Assembly (NCBI GenBank): GCA_024233595.1
Contig: JACKPK010000014.1
Coordinates: 1 to 23,212 of the forward strand
Direction: 5' to 3'
DNA from: Deltaproteobacteria bacterium
Lineage (GTDB): Bacteria; UBA10199; JADGCS01
Length of the DNA stretch: 23,212 bases
Position numbers and translations under genes: made by a program. This document shows, piece by piece, positions 1 through 7,374 of the stretch. The stretch's first letter is position 1, and each line of letters opens with the position of its first letter. The notes beneath the pieces were generated by a model that had not been told where the DNA came from, made no database searches, and saw nothing but the letters and a program-made list of their open reading frames with translations.

Positions 1-405
1 GTCATGACACCACGGCCTTTGGCGCGCATTGCTTCTGGTGGCGAGACCTCGCGTTTGTTTTTGGCCATTAAAAATGTTTTGAACGCGGGCAACACACAAA
101 AAACTTTTGTGTTCGATGAAATCGACACGGGCATTAGCGGTGCTGCCATTGAGCTGGTTGGGTTAAAGTTAAAAGATCTGGCCAAACGCGCGCAGGTGTT
201 TTGTGTGACACACCACCCGCAAATTGCTTCGCAGGCCGACCGCCATTTTCTGGTCGAAAAATCACAGAATAACAAACAAGTGATCACTCGCATTCGCACT
301 CTGGCGCAAACAGAGCGTGTCGATGAGGTGGCGCGTCTTTTGGGTGGGTTAAAAATCACCAAGAAGAATCGCGCTTACGCGGAAGAGTTGATTAAGAGGA
401 AGTGA
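1..405 (+). CDS. recN: DNA repair protein RecN, C-terminal part
   Basis: Only the last 134 residues are present; the frame is open to the left edge of the window. RecN is an SMC-like ATPase of the cytoplasm that acts in double-strand-break repair. The fragment is the C-terminal half of the ATPase head. It shows the ABC signature IASGGE (about residues 10-15 of the fragment), the Walker B stretch FDEIDTGISG, and the switch segment VTHHPQIASQADRHF. It then ends in the RVDEVARLLGG...A..L tail usual for RecN. The family is about 550 residues, so roughly three quarters lies upstream. The stop overlaps by 14 bases the end of a convergent small gene. No damage is visible in the part present. Confidence 0.95.
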   Translation, partial: VMTPRPLARIASGGETSRLFLAIKNVLNAGNTQKTFVFDEIDTGISGAAIELVGLKLKDLAKRAQVFCVTHHPQIASQADRHFLVEKSQNNKQVITRIRTLAQTERVDEVARLLGGLKITKKNRAYAEELIKRK

Positions 406-682
406 CTTTTTTCCATTCAACACTGAGGCCTCGTTTTCTGATTTCTTCATCTAAGAAGCCTTGGTTCACGCTTTCTGAATTGTTTTCTAAAATAGAGGCA
501 ATGTCGCTTAGATGTTTACCCGAGCCGCCTTCGCGGTAATACTCTAATTTGCGGATGATGACGTATTCCTTTGGTGCAAGCCAAACAGAAAAATCATTTT
601 CAATTTCTATTTGTTGTTTATGATTCATGCCCCAGGCGTGCAGGGGGTCTACAAAAACACGGATGAGGTCAGCTTCTTGCAT
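392..682 (-). CDS. Nucleotidyltransferase-like protein with its catalytic core missing
   Basis: This 96-residue protein starts 14 bases inside the end of the upstream 67-residue gene, so the two are probably translationally coupled. From memory of a common family of about 180 residues paired with a small LKxAGLxxxHPDW protein, both ends match. The N-terminus (MQEADLIRVFVDPL) matches the family start, and the rest (HAWGMN..., WLAPKEYVIIRKLEYYREGG, KHLSDIASIL) matches the family C-terminal half. The segment between them, which normally holds the nucleotidyltransferase GS...DxD motif, is absent. The join falls at residues DPL, a triplet that in full-length relatives occurs at both edges of the missing part. 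This suggests an in-frame deletion between short direct repeats. It is probably not an active transferase and could be counted as a pseudogene. The family assignment is recollection, not a search. Confidence 0.65.
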   Translation of the reverse strand: MQEADLIRVFVDPLHAWGMNHKQQIEIENDFSVWLAPKEYVIIRKLEYYREGGSGKHLSDIASILENNSESVNQGFLDEEIRKRGLSVEWKKVTSS

Positions 683-872
683 AAAAAAAGATTTCTTTTA
701 CTTTGGTTTCGATTTGCTCGTCACTCCAATCGGGGTGTTGTGATTTGAGTCCCGCACGTTTTAATTTCCAAGCTGTTTGATAGAGTTGGCTCGCTTGTTT
801 CAGTTTGGCCGCCGGGGACATGTTCTTATAGATTTTGGTGCGAATCGCATTGGCTTGTTTTTCGAACGACAT
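669..872 (-). CDS. Small conserved protein, partner of the nucleotidyltransferase-like gene
   Basis: This is a 67-residue, basic, probably all-helical cytoplasmic protein. The segment SPAAKLKQASQLYQTAWKLK followed by AGLKSQHPDWSDEQIETKVKEIFFYARS resembles a widespread small family of unknown function. That family is usually encoded directly upstream of a nucleotidyltransferase-like gene, as here. Its end overlaps the next start by 14 bases, which supports a two-gene operon. The length looks complete. The arrangement recalls toxin-antitoxin or abortive-infection pairs with a nucleotidyltransferase partner, but nothing in the sequence proves that role. With the partner missing its core, the unit may be decaying. 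Confidence 0.7.
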   Translation of the reverse strand: MSFEKQANAIRTKIYKNMSPAAKLKQASQLYQTAWKLKRAGLKSQHPDWSDEQIETKVKEIFFYARS

Positions 873-958
873 GGTTCACATTAGGCCGAGTGTTAGCGAA
901 GATCAAGACGAGTGGGCAGATAAAGAATCATTGCCATTTTGGAACAAAGTCTTCTCAC

Positions 959-974
959 TTAGAGAATTCTCTAA
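959..974. promoter_or_regulatory. 16-bp perfect palindrome, possible operator
   Basis: TTAGAGAATTCTCTAA is perfectly self-complementary. It lies between the divergent 67-residue gene and the 42-residue gene, a position typical of a dimeric regulator's site. A TTGACG at 978-983 could be a -35 box, but no good -10 follows at the right spacing. The role is inferred from symmetry and position only. Confidence 0.35.
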
Positions 975-1095
975 ATTTTGACGCCAGTCCCAAAAGAGTT
1001 TTTCAAATAACTCATTAAAATACAGTGGTTTAAGCGTTATTTCTTCAAGTTTTTCTGGCACCGGAATTGCACAAGAATCAGGCTAGGAGGAATAT

Positions 1096-1224
1096 ATGAT
1101 CATATTCATTTTGCCCGTGGTGGTGTTTTTTGTGGGAGCGGTTTTGACCCTGCAGATCGTGCAGGAAGAAATGGGATCGCAAGCTGTGATGGTTGAATCA
1201 AAAAAACGAAACCCTAAACCCTAA
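1096..1224 (+). CDS. 42-residue single-span membrane peptide
   Basis: The reading frame starts at ATG 1096, just behind a strong Shine-Dalgarno sequence (AGGAGGAA, 1085-1092). It encodes 42 residues beginning MIIFILPVVVFFVGAVLTLQ. The first 20 or so residues form one hydrophobic span. A polar, basic tail ends KKRNPKP, so the C-terminus is probably cytoplasmic. The tail may be formed partly from CCCTAAA repeats. The glycosyltransferase start lies 48 bases downstream, so the two may share a transcript. I do not recognise a family. The strong ribosome site and clean membrane segment support a real gene, but it could still be chance. Confidence 0.5.
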   Translation: MIIFILPVVVFFVGAVLTLQIVQEEMGSQAVMVESKKRNPKP

Positions 1225-1230
1225 ATCTTA

Positions 1231-1270
1231 GCTCTTAGGTTCTTAGGCACTTAAGCACCTAGGCACTTCA
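1231..1270 (+). repeat. Degenerate 8-bp tandem repeat, consensus GCACTTAG
   Basis: Five consecutive octamers read GCTCTTAG, GTTCTTAG, GCACTTAA, GCACCTAG and GCACTTCA. They run directly into the ATG at 1273. Just upstream, two CCCTAAA heptamers occur at 1212-1225. The 11-mer CACCTAGGCAC (1256-1266) recurs at 13155-13165 and, inverted, at 12798-12808, so this is a dispersed intergenic repeat rather than a local accident. Confidence 0.6.
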
Positions 1271-1272
1271 TC

Positions 1273-2850
1273 ATGCACATTTCTCTTTTATTCTATTCCG
1301 ATACCATTGCTTTTCTTCAGGCGGGGCCACGCCAAATTTTAGGGCGTGCGATTGCCAATAATGATTTTTTAGAAGCTCTTGCTAAAAACAAAGGATCGCA
1401 TCACTTGAGTTTGTTTGTTTCGAGCGATGCCGAGCTGCAATACCTTTCGGAAAATTGCCCGTACTTAAAAAACAACGGCGTGACTCTTGTGCCTTTTTGT
1501 AAAGCACGTGACTACGTGCAGAAAAAGCCAGTTGATGTTTTGCATGTGCTCGACAACGAAGTCTTTAAGGGACTTTATTTTCGTGATCATGTTTTAAAAC
1601 AAAATTGCGCCGTCACTGGCATCACACACACCTTGGGTCACGACGCTTGGCTAAAGTGGATGCACATGAATGCCTTGCATCGCCCGCAGAGTTTTGATCG
1701 CTTGATTTGCACAAGCCCCACAGCCATTTCTGTTTTAGAGTGCATGCAAGAAAGTCTTCCAGCTGCGCTCACGGCTATGCCTTTAGAGGAATTGCCACTT
1801 GGCATTAGCAAACCAGATGTTTTGCAAACCCAAGGGCCCATTAACATCACAGGCATTGATCCAGAAGCTTTTGTGTTTTTGTATTTTGGAAGATTATCTC
1901 CACGCAGCAAAGTCGATTTGCGTCCGATGATTTTTTTGTTCAAGCGTTTGGTTCAGGCCGCACCAAAAAAATTACATCTTATTTTAGCGGGTGCGCGTGG
2001 GAACGAAGATTACCCGCAAGAGCTTGCACGCATTGTATCGGAAGAAGGTCTTGATCAACAGGTGACCATTGCTCCCGATGTTTCTGATCACGATAAAAAG
2101 GTTGTGTTTGCCAGAGCGCAAAGTTTTTTGGCTTTTAGTGATAACACGCAAGAGACTTTTGGTTTGTCAATTTTAGAAGCCAAAGCACATGGCTTGGCTG
2201 TTGTGGCGGCGAATTGGAATGGTTATCGTAATCTCATTAAAGATGGCGAAGACGGCTTTTTGATCAACACCCTGGCTGGCGAAGGTCAAGATATCATCAA
2301 TCGTGTGGCACCGGTGCAGTTGGATTTGTTGAATCAATTGCTTTTGAGTCAGCAAGTGGTGATCGATTTAAAACACGCCGAAGAAATTTGCCTGAAATTA
2401 GTTTCAGATGCGTCTTGTTTGCAAAGTGTTCAAGACAAAGCAAAAGAAGACGCTCAAAATTTTTATTGGCCAGCTTTGTTGCCACGGTATCTATCGCTTT
2501 GGGAGCAGCTAAGCCAAGAGGCCAAACAGTCTGCAAAACACGAAGCAGCAAACGTGCATTTGGATTTTTCCAAAGTGTTTCAAAGCTATCCTTCTCAAAC
2601 GTTTGATCCGAATTTACAAGTACAGACAAGCGCGCGCGGGGATTTGGCTTTAGCGGGCAAAGCTAATTTAGAGTACTACCCTGGGGTCGAAGCCTATTTG
2701 GACACAAAGATTATCGTTGGGCTTTTGAAATCATGCGCGCATAAAAAAAATATGACAGCGCTTTTTAAAGAGCAAGTGGGTGTGAGCGAAGAGGACCTGC
2801 GTTTTCAGGTTTTGTGGCTTTTAAAAAATGACTTTTTAGAACTTGTTTAG
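1273..2850 (+). CDS. GT4-type glycosyltransferase with C-terminal extension
   Basis: This 525-residue protein is probably a cytoplasmic, retaining GT-B glycosyltransferase that uses a nucleotide sugar. The C-terminal Rossmann domain shows YFGRLSPRSKVDLRPMI (nucleotide-binding region), LHLILAGARG, and the family EX7E motif as ETFGLSILE (E294 and E302). That motif is followed by AKAHGLAVVAANWNGYRNLI, the expected fold. The N-terminal domain is less typical. Residues from about 395 on form a helical extension beyond the usual family length, of unknown role. No Shine-Dalgarno sequence precedes ATG 1273, because octamer repeats occupy that place, so coupling to the upstream 42-residue gene is possible. 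It converges with a second glycosyltransferase 11 bases away. The acceptor and sugar cannot be read from sequence; cell-surface polysaccharide work is a guess. Confidence 0.85.
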   Translation: MHISLLFYSDTIAFLQAGPRQILGRAIANNDFLEALAKNKGSHHLSLFVSSDAELQYLSENCPYLKNNGVTLVPFCKARDYVQKKPVDVLHVLDNEVFKGLYFRDHVLKQNCAVTGITHTLGHDAWLKWMHMNALHRPQSFDRLICTSPTAISVLECMQESLPAALTAMPLEELPLGISKPDVLQTQGPINITGIDPEAFVFLYFGRLSPRSKVDLRPMIFLFKRLVQAAPKKLHLILAGARGNEDYPQELARIVSEEGLDQQVTIAPDVSDHDKKVVFARAQSFLAFSDNTQETFGLSILEAKAHGLAVVAANWNGYRNLIKDGEDGFLINTLAGEGQDIINRVAPVQLDLLNQLLLSQQVVIDLKHAEEICLKLVSDASCLQSVQDKAKEDAQNFYWPALLPRYLSLWEQLSQEAKQSAKHEAANVHLDFSKVFQSYPSQTFDPNLQVQTSARGDLALAGKANLEYYPGVEAYLDTKIIVGLLKSCAHKKNMTALFKEQVGVSEEDLRFQVLWLLKNDFLELV

Positions 2851-2861
2851 CGTTATCAAAT

Positions 2862-3953
2862 TTAAAAATCGCTTTTTAAAATCTCAGCGGCTTTTTGAGC
2901 TGCCAAATCCCAATTCCATTTTTGAGCCGCGTCGGCAGCGGCTTTTTGACCAAGAGCTTCTACTTTATGAGGCTCGGCTTGCACAAAATGCATGCGATCA
3001 ATCAAGTCGTTTTCGTTTACAGTTGCCCATTTGCCATGCTGGCCTTTGTTTGGAAAAAACACCGGACAAAAGACATCTTCTAAACCATCTTCTTTAAAGC
3101 AGAGAGAGTTTTCTTCGTTTAAGAATTCACTGGGCCCGGAGTACGAGCAGCTGATCACCGGCAGTCCACAAGCCATGGCTTCTAATAAAGGCAATCCCCA
3201 GCCTTCGGCATGAGATGCCGAGATGTAGCAATCGCAAGAGCGGTAAAGACGCGCCATTTCTTCGTTAGAAGTGTAGTCGGCTTTAATGAGAAGAATGCGC
3301 TCAGGGTGTTTTAAAGGAATTTTTTTGATTTCTTGTTCGACATCAAGATTGGCTAATCCTTTTACTTTTGAGAAAGCATGAATCACCAAGGTGACTTGCG
3401 CTTGGTCATCGAAGGCTTTGTCAAAAGCTTGTAAAAGCGTGTGAAAATTTTTGCGTGTTTCCCATTTGCCGACCGTCAAAAACTTAAGCCCGGGTCTGGC
3501 GGTGATTTCGTCAAAAGGCAATGCGTGGGGATTGTAAACGCTGACATCGACACCTTCGGGCACAACACGAATTTGTGAATCGGGAATTCCTAAATTGGCC
3601 AGCGTGGCTTTGCCCCATTGTGTGGGGACCCACACCTGATCCATTTGCTTCATGACGTTGAGTGTTGCGGGGTGGATCTGAGTGCTTTCAAACACGGTGT
3701 AAACAATTTTGTTTTTGCCGGTGAAGCGGCAAAGGTCAAAGCCGGTTTGGTCTAAATTGATGGCCACACGATTCAAATCGACTTCAACCAGGCGTTGCAA
3801 CATTTGGATCAACTCATCGTCAAGACGTTCTGGGATGCGTCCGTCTTTGGGCATCAAGCAAACAGGCATGATCTTGTTCAATGCTTTAAAAAAATGACGA
3901 GAATGGGTGGCGTATCCTGAATGTCCGTAGATATCGGCATAGGCGTTGATCAT
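2862..3953 (-). CDS. GT4-type glycosyltransferase
   Basis: This 363-residue protein is a clear GT-B fold glycosyltransferase of family GT4. It carries VPEGVDVSVYNP, FLTVGKWETRKNFHTLLQAF (the KWExRKN phosphate-binding turn) and the EX7E motif EGWGLPLLE (E250 and E258). AMACGLPVISCSYSGPSEFL then closes the nucleotide-sugar site. The start MINAYADIYGHSGYATHSR has the GYATHSR stretch seen in glycosyltransferases whose N-terminal glycine-rich loop faces the donor. Its length is normal and it appears intact. It is divergent from pmbA and convergent with the larger glycosyltransferase, so the two are not in one operon despite being neighbours. The substrate is unknown. Confidence 0.9.
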   Translation of the reverse strand: MINAYADIYGHSGYATHSRHFFKALNKIMPVCLMPKDGRIPERLDDELIQMLQRLVEVDLNRVAINLDQTGFDLCRFTGKNKIVYTVFESTQIHPATLNVMKQMDQVWVPTQWGKATLANLGIPDSQIRVVPEGVDVSVYNPHALPFDEITARPGLKFLTVGKWETRKNFHTLLQAFDKAFDDQAQVTLVIHAFSKVKGLANLDVEQEIKKIPLKHPERILLIKADYTSNEEMARLYRSCDCYISASHAEGWGLPLLEAMACGLPVISCSYSGPSEFLNEENSLCFKEDGLEDVFCPVFFPNKGQHGKWATVNENDLIDRMHFVQAEPHKVEALGQKAAADAAQKWNWDLAAQKAAEILKSDF

Positions 3954-3993
3954 GGTTTTCTCCCTGAAGATCTTGGATTTGTTCGTTGCTGAG

Positions 3994-4018
3994 ATTTGCT
4001 AAAATCGTTAAAGCAAAT
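3994..4018. promoter_or_regulatory. Inverted repeat between divergent glycosyltransferase and pmbA genes
   Basis: ATTTGCT (3994-4000) and AGCAAAT (4012-4018) are perfect 7-base arms separated by 11 bases. They sit in the 98-bp divergent intergenic region. This may be an operator or a small hairpin; no T tract of terminator quality follows. Functional meaning is inference. Confidence 0.3.
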
Positions 4019-4051
4019 TTTGTTGGCCATTTTTAAAAGGAATAAAACGCA

Positions 4052-5407
4052 ATGCCAAGGATTGATTTTGAACAAAAGCTTTTGCTGATCGAAGAGCGGT
4101 TAAAAAAAGCAAAGATCAAAGACTTTGAAGTGTATTTTCAAGCGCGTCTTGGCCGGAGTTTTTTGTTTCAAGACCAACGCCGTGATTTATGGGAGACTCG
4201 CCAGAGCCTGGGTTATGGGCTGCGTGTTTTAGAGGCAGGGCGCCTTGGTTTTAGCTACGGCAACGATTTTTCTGCCGAGGCCATAGATCACACCATTAAA
4301 TCCGCAGTGGCTCTTTGTCGGTTTAATCCCAAAGCAGAAGGGTTTTTAGGTTTTGCTGCTGCAGAAGACTATCCTGACATCCCTGGGCTTTATGACCCTT
4401 GCATGGCGCAGCAATCCGAAGAACTAATCAAAGAACAGTTGTTTTCCTTGCGTGAGCAAGCTTTGGGTAGCGACCCACGTGTGTCTGCTGTTAAAGATTT
4501 GTCTTACGAAGAAGAAGAAGAGCATGTTGCTCTTGTGAGCTCAGCTGGTTTTCGTGGGCATTTTCAGCGCAGTTCGTTCACGCGTAGCTTGGGTGTTTTG
4601 GCAGAACAGGGTGACAATCAGCAGCTGTCTTACGAACTTGATAGTAAAACAAGTTTGCAGGCTTTGGGGAATGATTTAGGTCGTGATGCCGCCTTTGCGG
4701 CTTGTCGTTTGTTGGGAGCCAAGGCGCTTAATTCATACAAAGGGGCTTATGTCTTGCACCGCGATGTTGTGGTGGAGTTGTTGGAACTGCTCATTTCTAA
4801 TTTTTATGCTGAGCAAATTGTCAAAGGCAACTCACGTTTGGAAGGGCGTTTTGGTGAGACTGTTTTTTCGCAAAATTTTAATTTAATCGACGATGCCACC
4901 TTGCCAGGAGGCTTGGAGTCTTACCCCTTTGATGCCGAAGGCAGTGTTTCGTCTGCCTGGGATTTGGTTCAAAATGGTGTGCCAGCAAGTGTGTTGGGAG
5001 ATCGTCGTTGGTCGCAGTTGGCCGGAGTGGCTTGCTCGGGACATGGGCACCGCAGCGATCACACGGATTTGCCCTCTATTTCTTGCAGCAATCTTTATGT
5101 TCCCAATGGCGACACTTCGTTTAAAGATCTTTTAAAACAGATGCACAATGGCCTTGTGGTGACCGAAGTCATTGGATTGCACAATGCCGATTCGGTCAGT
5201 GGTGATTTTTCAGTAGGGATACAAGGTTACGCGGTCAAAGACGGAGACTTTAACGGTGGGGTCACAGCCATGGTTTGGAGCGATAATTTTTACGATCTGT
5301 TGGCGAGCGAATTGTTGTGGGCCAGTGATCAAAAGTTTTATGGTGGCGTTGGAGCGCCTTCTGTTCTAGTGGCAAAAGGGCAGTTTTATGGTCAGGAAAC
5401 AGGATGA
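4052..5407 (+). CDS. pmbA: TldE/PmbA-type modulator of DNA gyrase-family protease
   Basis: This 451-residue protein belongs to the TldD/TldE (PmbA) metalloprotease family of the cytoplasm. It degrades unfolded or leader peptides as a TldD-TldE heterodimer. There is no HExxxH zinc motif, which is carried by TldD, so this is the TldE partner. The C-terminal signature is present as GLHNADSVSGDFSVGIQGY, with the typical TldE segments VPNGD and ELLWASDQKFYGG around it. The length matches the family (about 440-450). An AAGGA element lies about 10 bases before ATG 4052. No TldD gene is visible in the window, so the zinc-carrying partner must be elsewhere. The gene is intact. Confidence 0.9.
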   Translation: MPRIDFEQKLLLIEERLKKAKIKDFEVYFQARLGRSFLFQDQRRDLWETRQSLGYGLRVLEAGRLGFSYGNDFSAEAIDHTIKSAVALCRFNPKAEGFLGFAAAEDYPDIPGLYDPCMAQQSEELIKEQLFSLREQALGSDPRVSAVKDLSYEEEEEHVALVSSAGFRGHFQRSSFTRSLGVLAEQGDNQQLSYELDSKTSLQALGNDLGRDAAFAACRLLGAKALNSYKGAYVLHRDVVVELLELLISNFYAEQIVKGNSRLEGRFGETVFSQNFNLIDDATLPGGLESYPFDAEGSVSSAWDLVQNGVPASVLGDRRWSQLAGVACSGHGHRSDHTDLPSISCSNLYVPNGDTSFKDLLKQMHNGLVVTEVIGLHNADSVSGDFSVGIQGYAVKDGDFNGGVTAMVWSDNFYDLLASELLWASDQKFYGGVGAPSVLVAKGQFYGQETG

Positions 5408-5422
5408 GCCTGAAAAAGGCTC
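5406..5422 (+). other. Small hairpin at the pmbA stop codon
   Basis: GAGCCT (5406-5411), a GAAAA loop, and AGGCTC (5417-5422) form a 6-bp stem that starts within the stop codon. No T run follows, so it is a weak candidate for termination or transcript 3'-end protection. Confidence 0.35.
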
Positions 5423-5475
5423 AATTCCAGACTAAGCTATTGACGCAATAAGCGTGTGTTTATAGAGAATTTTTT

Positions 5476-6234
5476 ATGAAAATCGAATCGTACGGACTAA
5501 CAGATGTGGGCAAAAAACGCTCACGCAATGAAGACAGTTTTTTAGTGAGCCCCGAGCTCAACCTTTATGTTGTGGCAGACGGCATGGGAGGTCATTCTGG
5601 GGGCGAGTACGCTTCGCGTTTGGCAGTGGCGACCATGGAAGAAGTCATTCAATCCATGAATCTCGATCCCGATGCCACGGTCATTTCGGGTGTTAACTCC
5701 GAAGGCACTGAGTATGGCGATCGTTTGAAACACGCCATTGATGTCGCGGGTCAAAAAATTTACGATCAAGCTTTGTATGAGCCCGAGCTTAAAGGCATGG
5801 GCACCACAATCACCGCCATGGTCATCGATGAGGGCGGCAAAGCCTTTGTAGCAAATGTTGGTGATTCGCGCGTTTATTTGGTGCGCAGCAATAATATAGA
5901 ACAAATCACTGACGACCACTCTTTGGTTTCGGAACAAATGCGTGCGGGTTTGATCAGAGAATCCGATGCCAAAAAGCACAAGCTCAAGAATATCATCACA
6001 CGTTCGGTTGGCTACCAAGAAGAAGTCGAAATCGATTTGCATAAAATCGATTACAAAACGGGCGATGTGTTTGTGTTGTGCTCCGATGGCCTCACCAACA
6101 TGGTCGATGATACCAAGATTCTCGAGATCGCCAGTGGGAACGACCCCGAACAGGCCTGTCGTACCCTGATTGACCAAGCCAATCAAAACGGCGGTGACGA
6201 CAACGTCACTGTTGTGATTTGCAAAGTCCTCTGA
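5476..6234 (+). CDS. PP2C-family serine/threonine phosphatase
   Basis: This 252-residue soluble metal-dependent phosphatase is of the PrpC/Stp type. It reverses Ser/Thr phosphorylation, usually by Hanks-type kinases. The motifs appear in order: KKRSRNEDS (R17, E19, D20), VVADGMGGHSGGEYAS (metal ligands D35 and G36), GMGTTITAMV, VANVGDSRVYLVR, DDHSLV, IITRSVG, VFVLCSDGLTNMV (third metal aspartate) and GGDDNVTVVI. All catalytic aspartates are present and the length is that of a single-domain bacterial enzyme. No Ser/Thr kinase gene is in the window, so its partner lies elsewhere. A 193-bp gap with a terminator-like hairpin separates it from the next gene. Confidence 0.95.
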   Translation: MKIESYGLTDVGKKRSRNEDSFLVSPELNLYVVADGMGGHSGGEYASRLAVATMEEVIQSMNLDPDATVISGVNSEGTEYGDRLKHAIDVAGQKIYDQALYEPELKGMGTTITAMVIDEGGKAFVANVGDSRVYLVRSNNIEQITDDHSLVSEQMRAGLIRESDAKKHKLKNIITRSVGYQEEVEIDLHKIDYKTGDVFVLCSDGLTNMVDDTKILEIASGNDPEQACRTLIDQANQNGGDDNVTVVICKVL

Positions 6235-6291
6235 CGATTAATCCTTGCCAGAAACACTTCCTGTCTTGTAAAACAATTGTCCGGCTGATTT

Positions 6292-6344
6292 GGCCAAGTT
6301 TTTGATATTATTTGTAATATTTTAATTTGGCCGGTAGATTTTTT
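6292..6344 (+). terminator. Nested hairpin followed by a T run
   Basis: The outer arms are GGCCAA (6292-6297) and TTGGCC (6327-6332). The inner arms are ATATTA (6305-6310) and TAATAT (6315-6320). A run of six T follows at 6339-6344. This could end the phosphatase transcript. The inner stem is AT-rich and the T run is six bases from the stem, so the call is tentative. An operator for the M23 gene is an alternative. Confidence 0.4.
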
Positions 6345-6426
6345 GTGTTAGCCAAACGTTTAACCACTTTGAGCCATTAAGGGGGCAACTTTTAAGGAAA
6401 TCTGCCGATCATTACTTTAGCTATTT

Positions 6427-7374
6427 ATGTTTAAGGATTATCACATCATTGTTGTCCCCAAGGACAAAAGCAAGACCAAGACCTTCAAAATCTCGGCATT
6501 AACGCTGAAAGTTTTGCTTTTCACCCTTATTTTGGCTGTTCCCTTGTTCTTTGTGGCTGTGTTTTCCACCATTCATTATCAGAACAAGCTCATCGCTTTA
6601 AAGCGAAACACCTACGAAAACCAAAAATTAGTCGAAAACCGCAAAGAGCTGATTGTGAAACTCAGTAAGCTCGAAAAAATCATTGGCGTCATGGATGATT
6701 CCATTGCGCATTTGAGCGAGCTCATGGACATTGATCCGCAAAGTCTTAAGTTTGGAACAGGCCCCATTGATGAACTCGACCTTTCTATTTTTCAAGACGA
6801 GTTCGCGGACATTCATGTGCCAGAAGCAGGTGAGCTTGTGGAGCAATGGACCTCCGAAAACGGCCAGCTCACAGTCAATAAATTCAATCAAAAGTTCACG
6901 CGTTTGAATGACCAAACCCGTTTGCTGAATCGCAAGCTCGAAGAGGTCTTTGCGCAAAACAAAGAAAAGATTCATTACGTGAGCGCCACACCAAGCATCA
7001 TGCCTGTCGAAGGTTGGATCACTTCTGAGTTTGGCATGCGCAAGCACCCCATTGGCCGTAACTTTAAAATGCACAACGGTCTCGACATTGCTAGCCCTAT
7101 GGGAACCCCCGTTAAAGCCCCGGCTGGCGGCAAGGTGATTTTTTCAGGCCGCAGCAGTGGTTATGGCAAGATGTTGGTCATTGAACATGGCTATGGCATT
7201 TCGACCATGTACGCGCATTTGAGCGAACTCTACGTTAAAAAAGGCGAAACCGTAAAACGTGGTGAGCACGTTGGCGATGTGGGAACAACAGGCTTTTCGA
7301 CTGGTCCGCATTTGCATTATGAGGTGCGGGTGGATGGTCTTCCTAAAGACCCCTTGGTGTTTTTAACCAATTAA
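6427..7374 (+). CDS. Membrane-anchored M23 (LytM) peptidase
   Basis: This 315-residue protein is inserted in the inner membrane by one segment (about residues 23-47, KVLLFTLILAVPLFFVAVFS). It has a coiled-coil region (about 50-180) and a periplasmic M23 peptidase domain (about 195-312). The zinc ligands are complete: HNGLD (H216, D220) and HLH (H295, H297), with the catalytic-site histidine in YAHLS (H264). This predicts an active peptidoglycan endopeptidase, unlike degenerate EnvC/NlpD-type activators. The coiled coil plus M23 layout is typical of cell-wall remodelling and division factors. The stop codon overlaps the stop of the convergent zinc-ribbon gene by 4 bases. It is intact and of normal length. 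Confidence 0.93.
   Translation: MFKDYHIIVVPKDKSKTKTFKISALTLKVLLFTLILAVPLFFVAVFSTIHYQNKLIALKRNTYENQKLVENRKELIVKLSKLEKIIGVMDDSIAHLSELMDIDPQSLKFGTGPIDELDLSIFQDEFADIHVPEAGELVEQWTSENGQLTVNKFNQKFTRLNDQTRLLNRKLEEVFAQNKEKIHYVSATPSIMPVEGWITSEFGMRKHPIGRNFKMHNGLDIASPMGTPVKAPAGGKVIFSGRSSGYGKMLVIEHGYGISTMYAHLSELYVKKGETVKRGEHVGDVGTTGFSTGPHLHYEVRVDGLPKDPLVFLTN

Noticed and set aside
1210..1225. Telomere-like CCCTAAA repeat
   Set aside because: There are only two units, internal to a bacterial chromosome and overlapping the end of a small gene; there is no sign of a linear end.
5542..6186. Long open frame (214 codons) on the minus strand
   Set aside because: It lies wholly antisense to the PP2C phosphatase, whose motifs are unmistakable. 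The antisense text has no recognisable motif.
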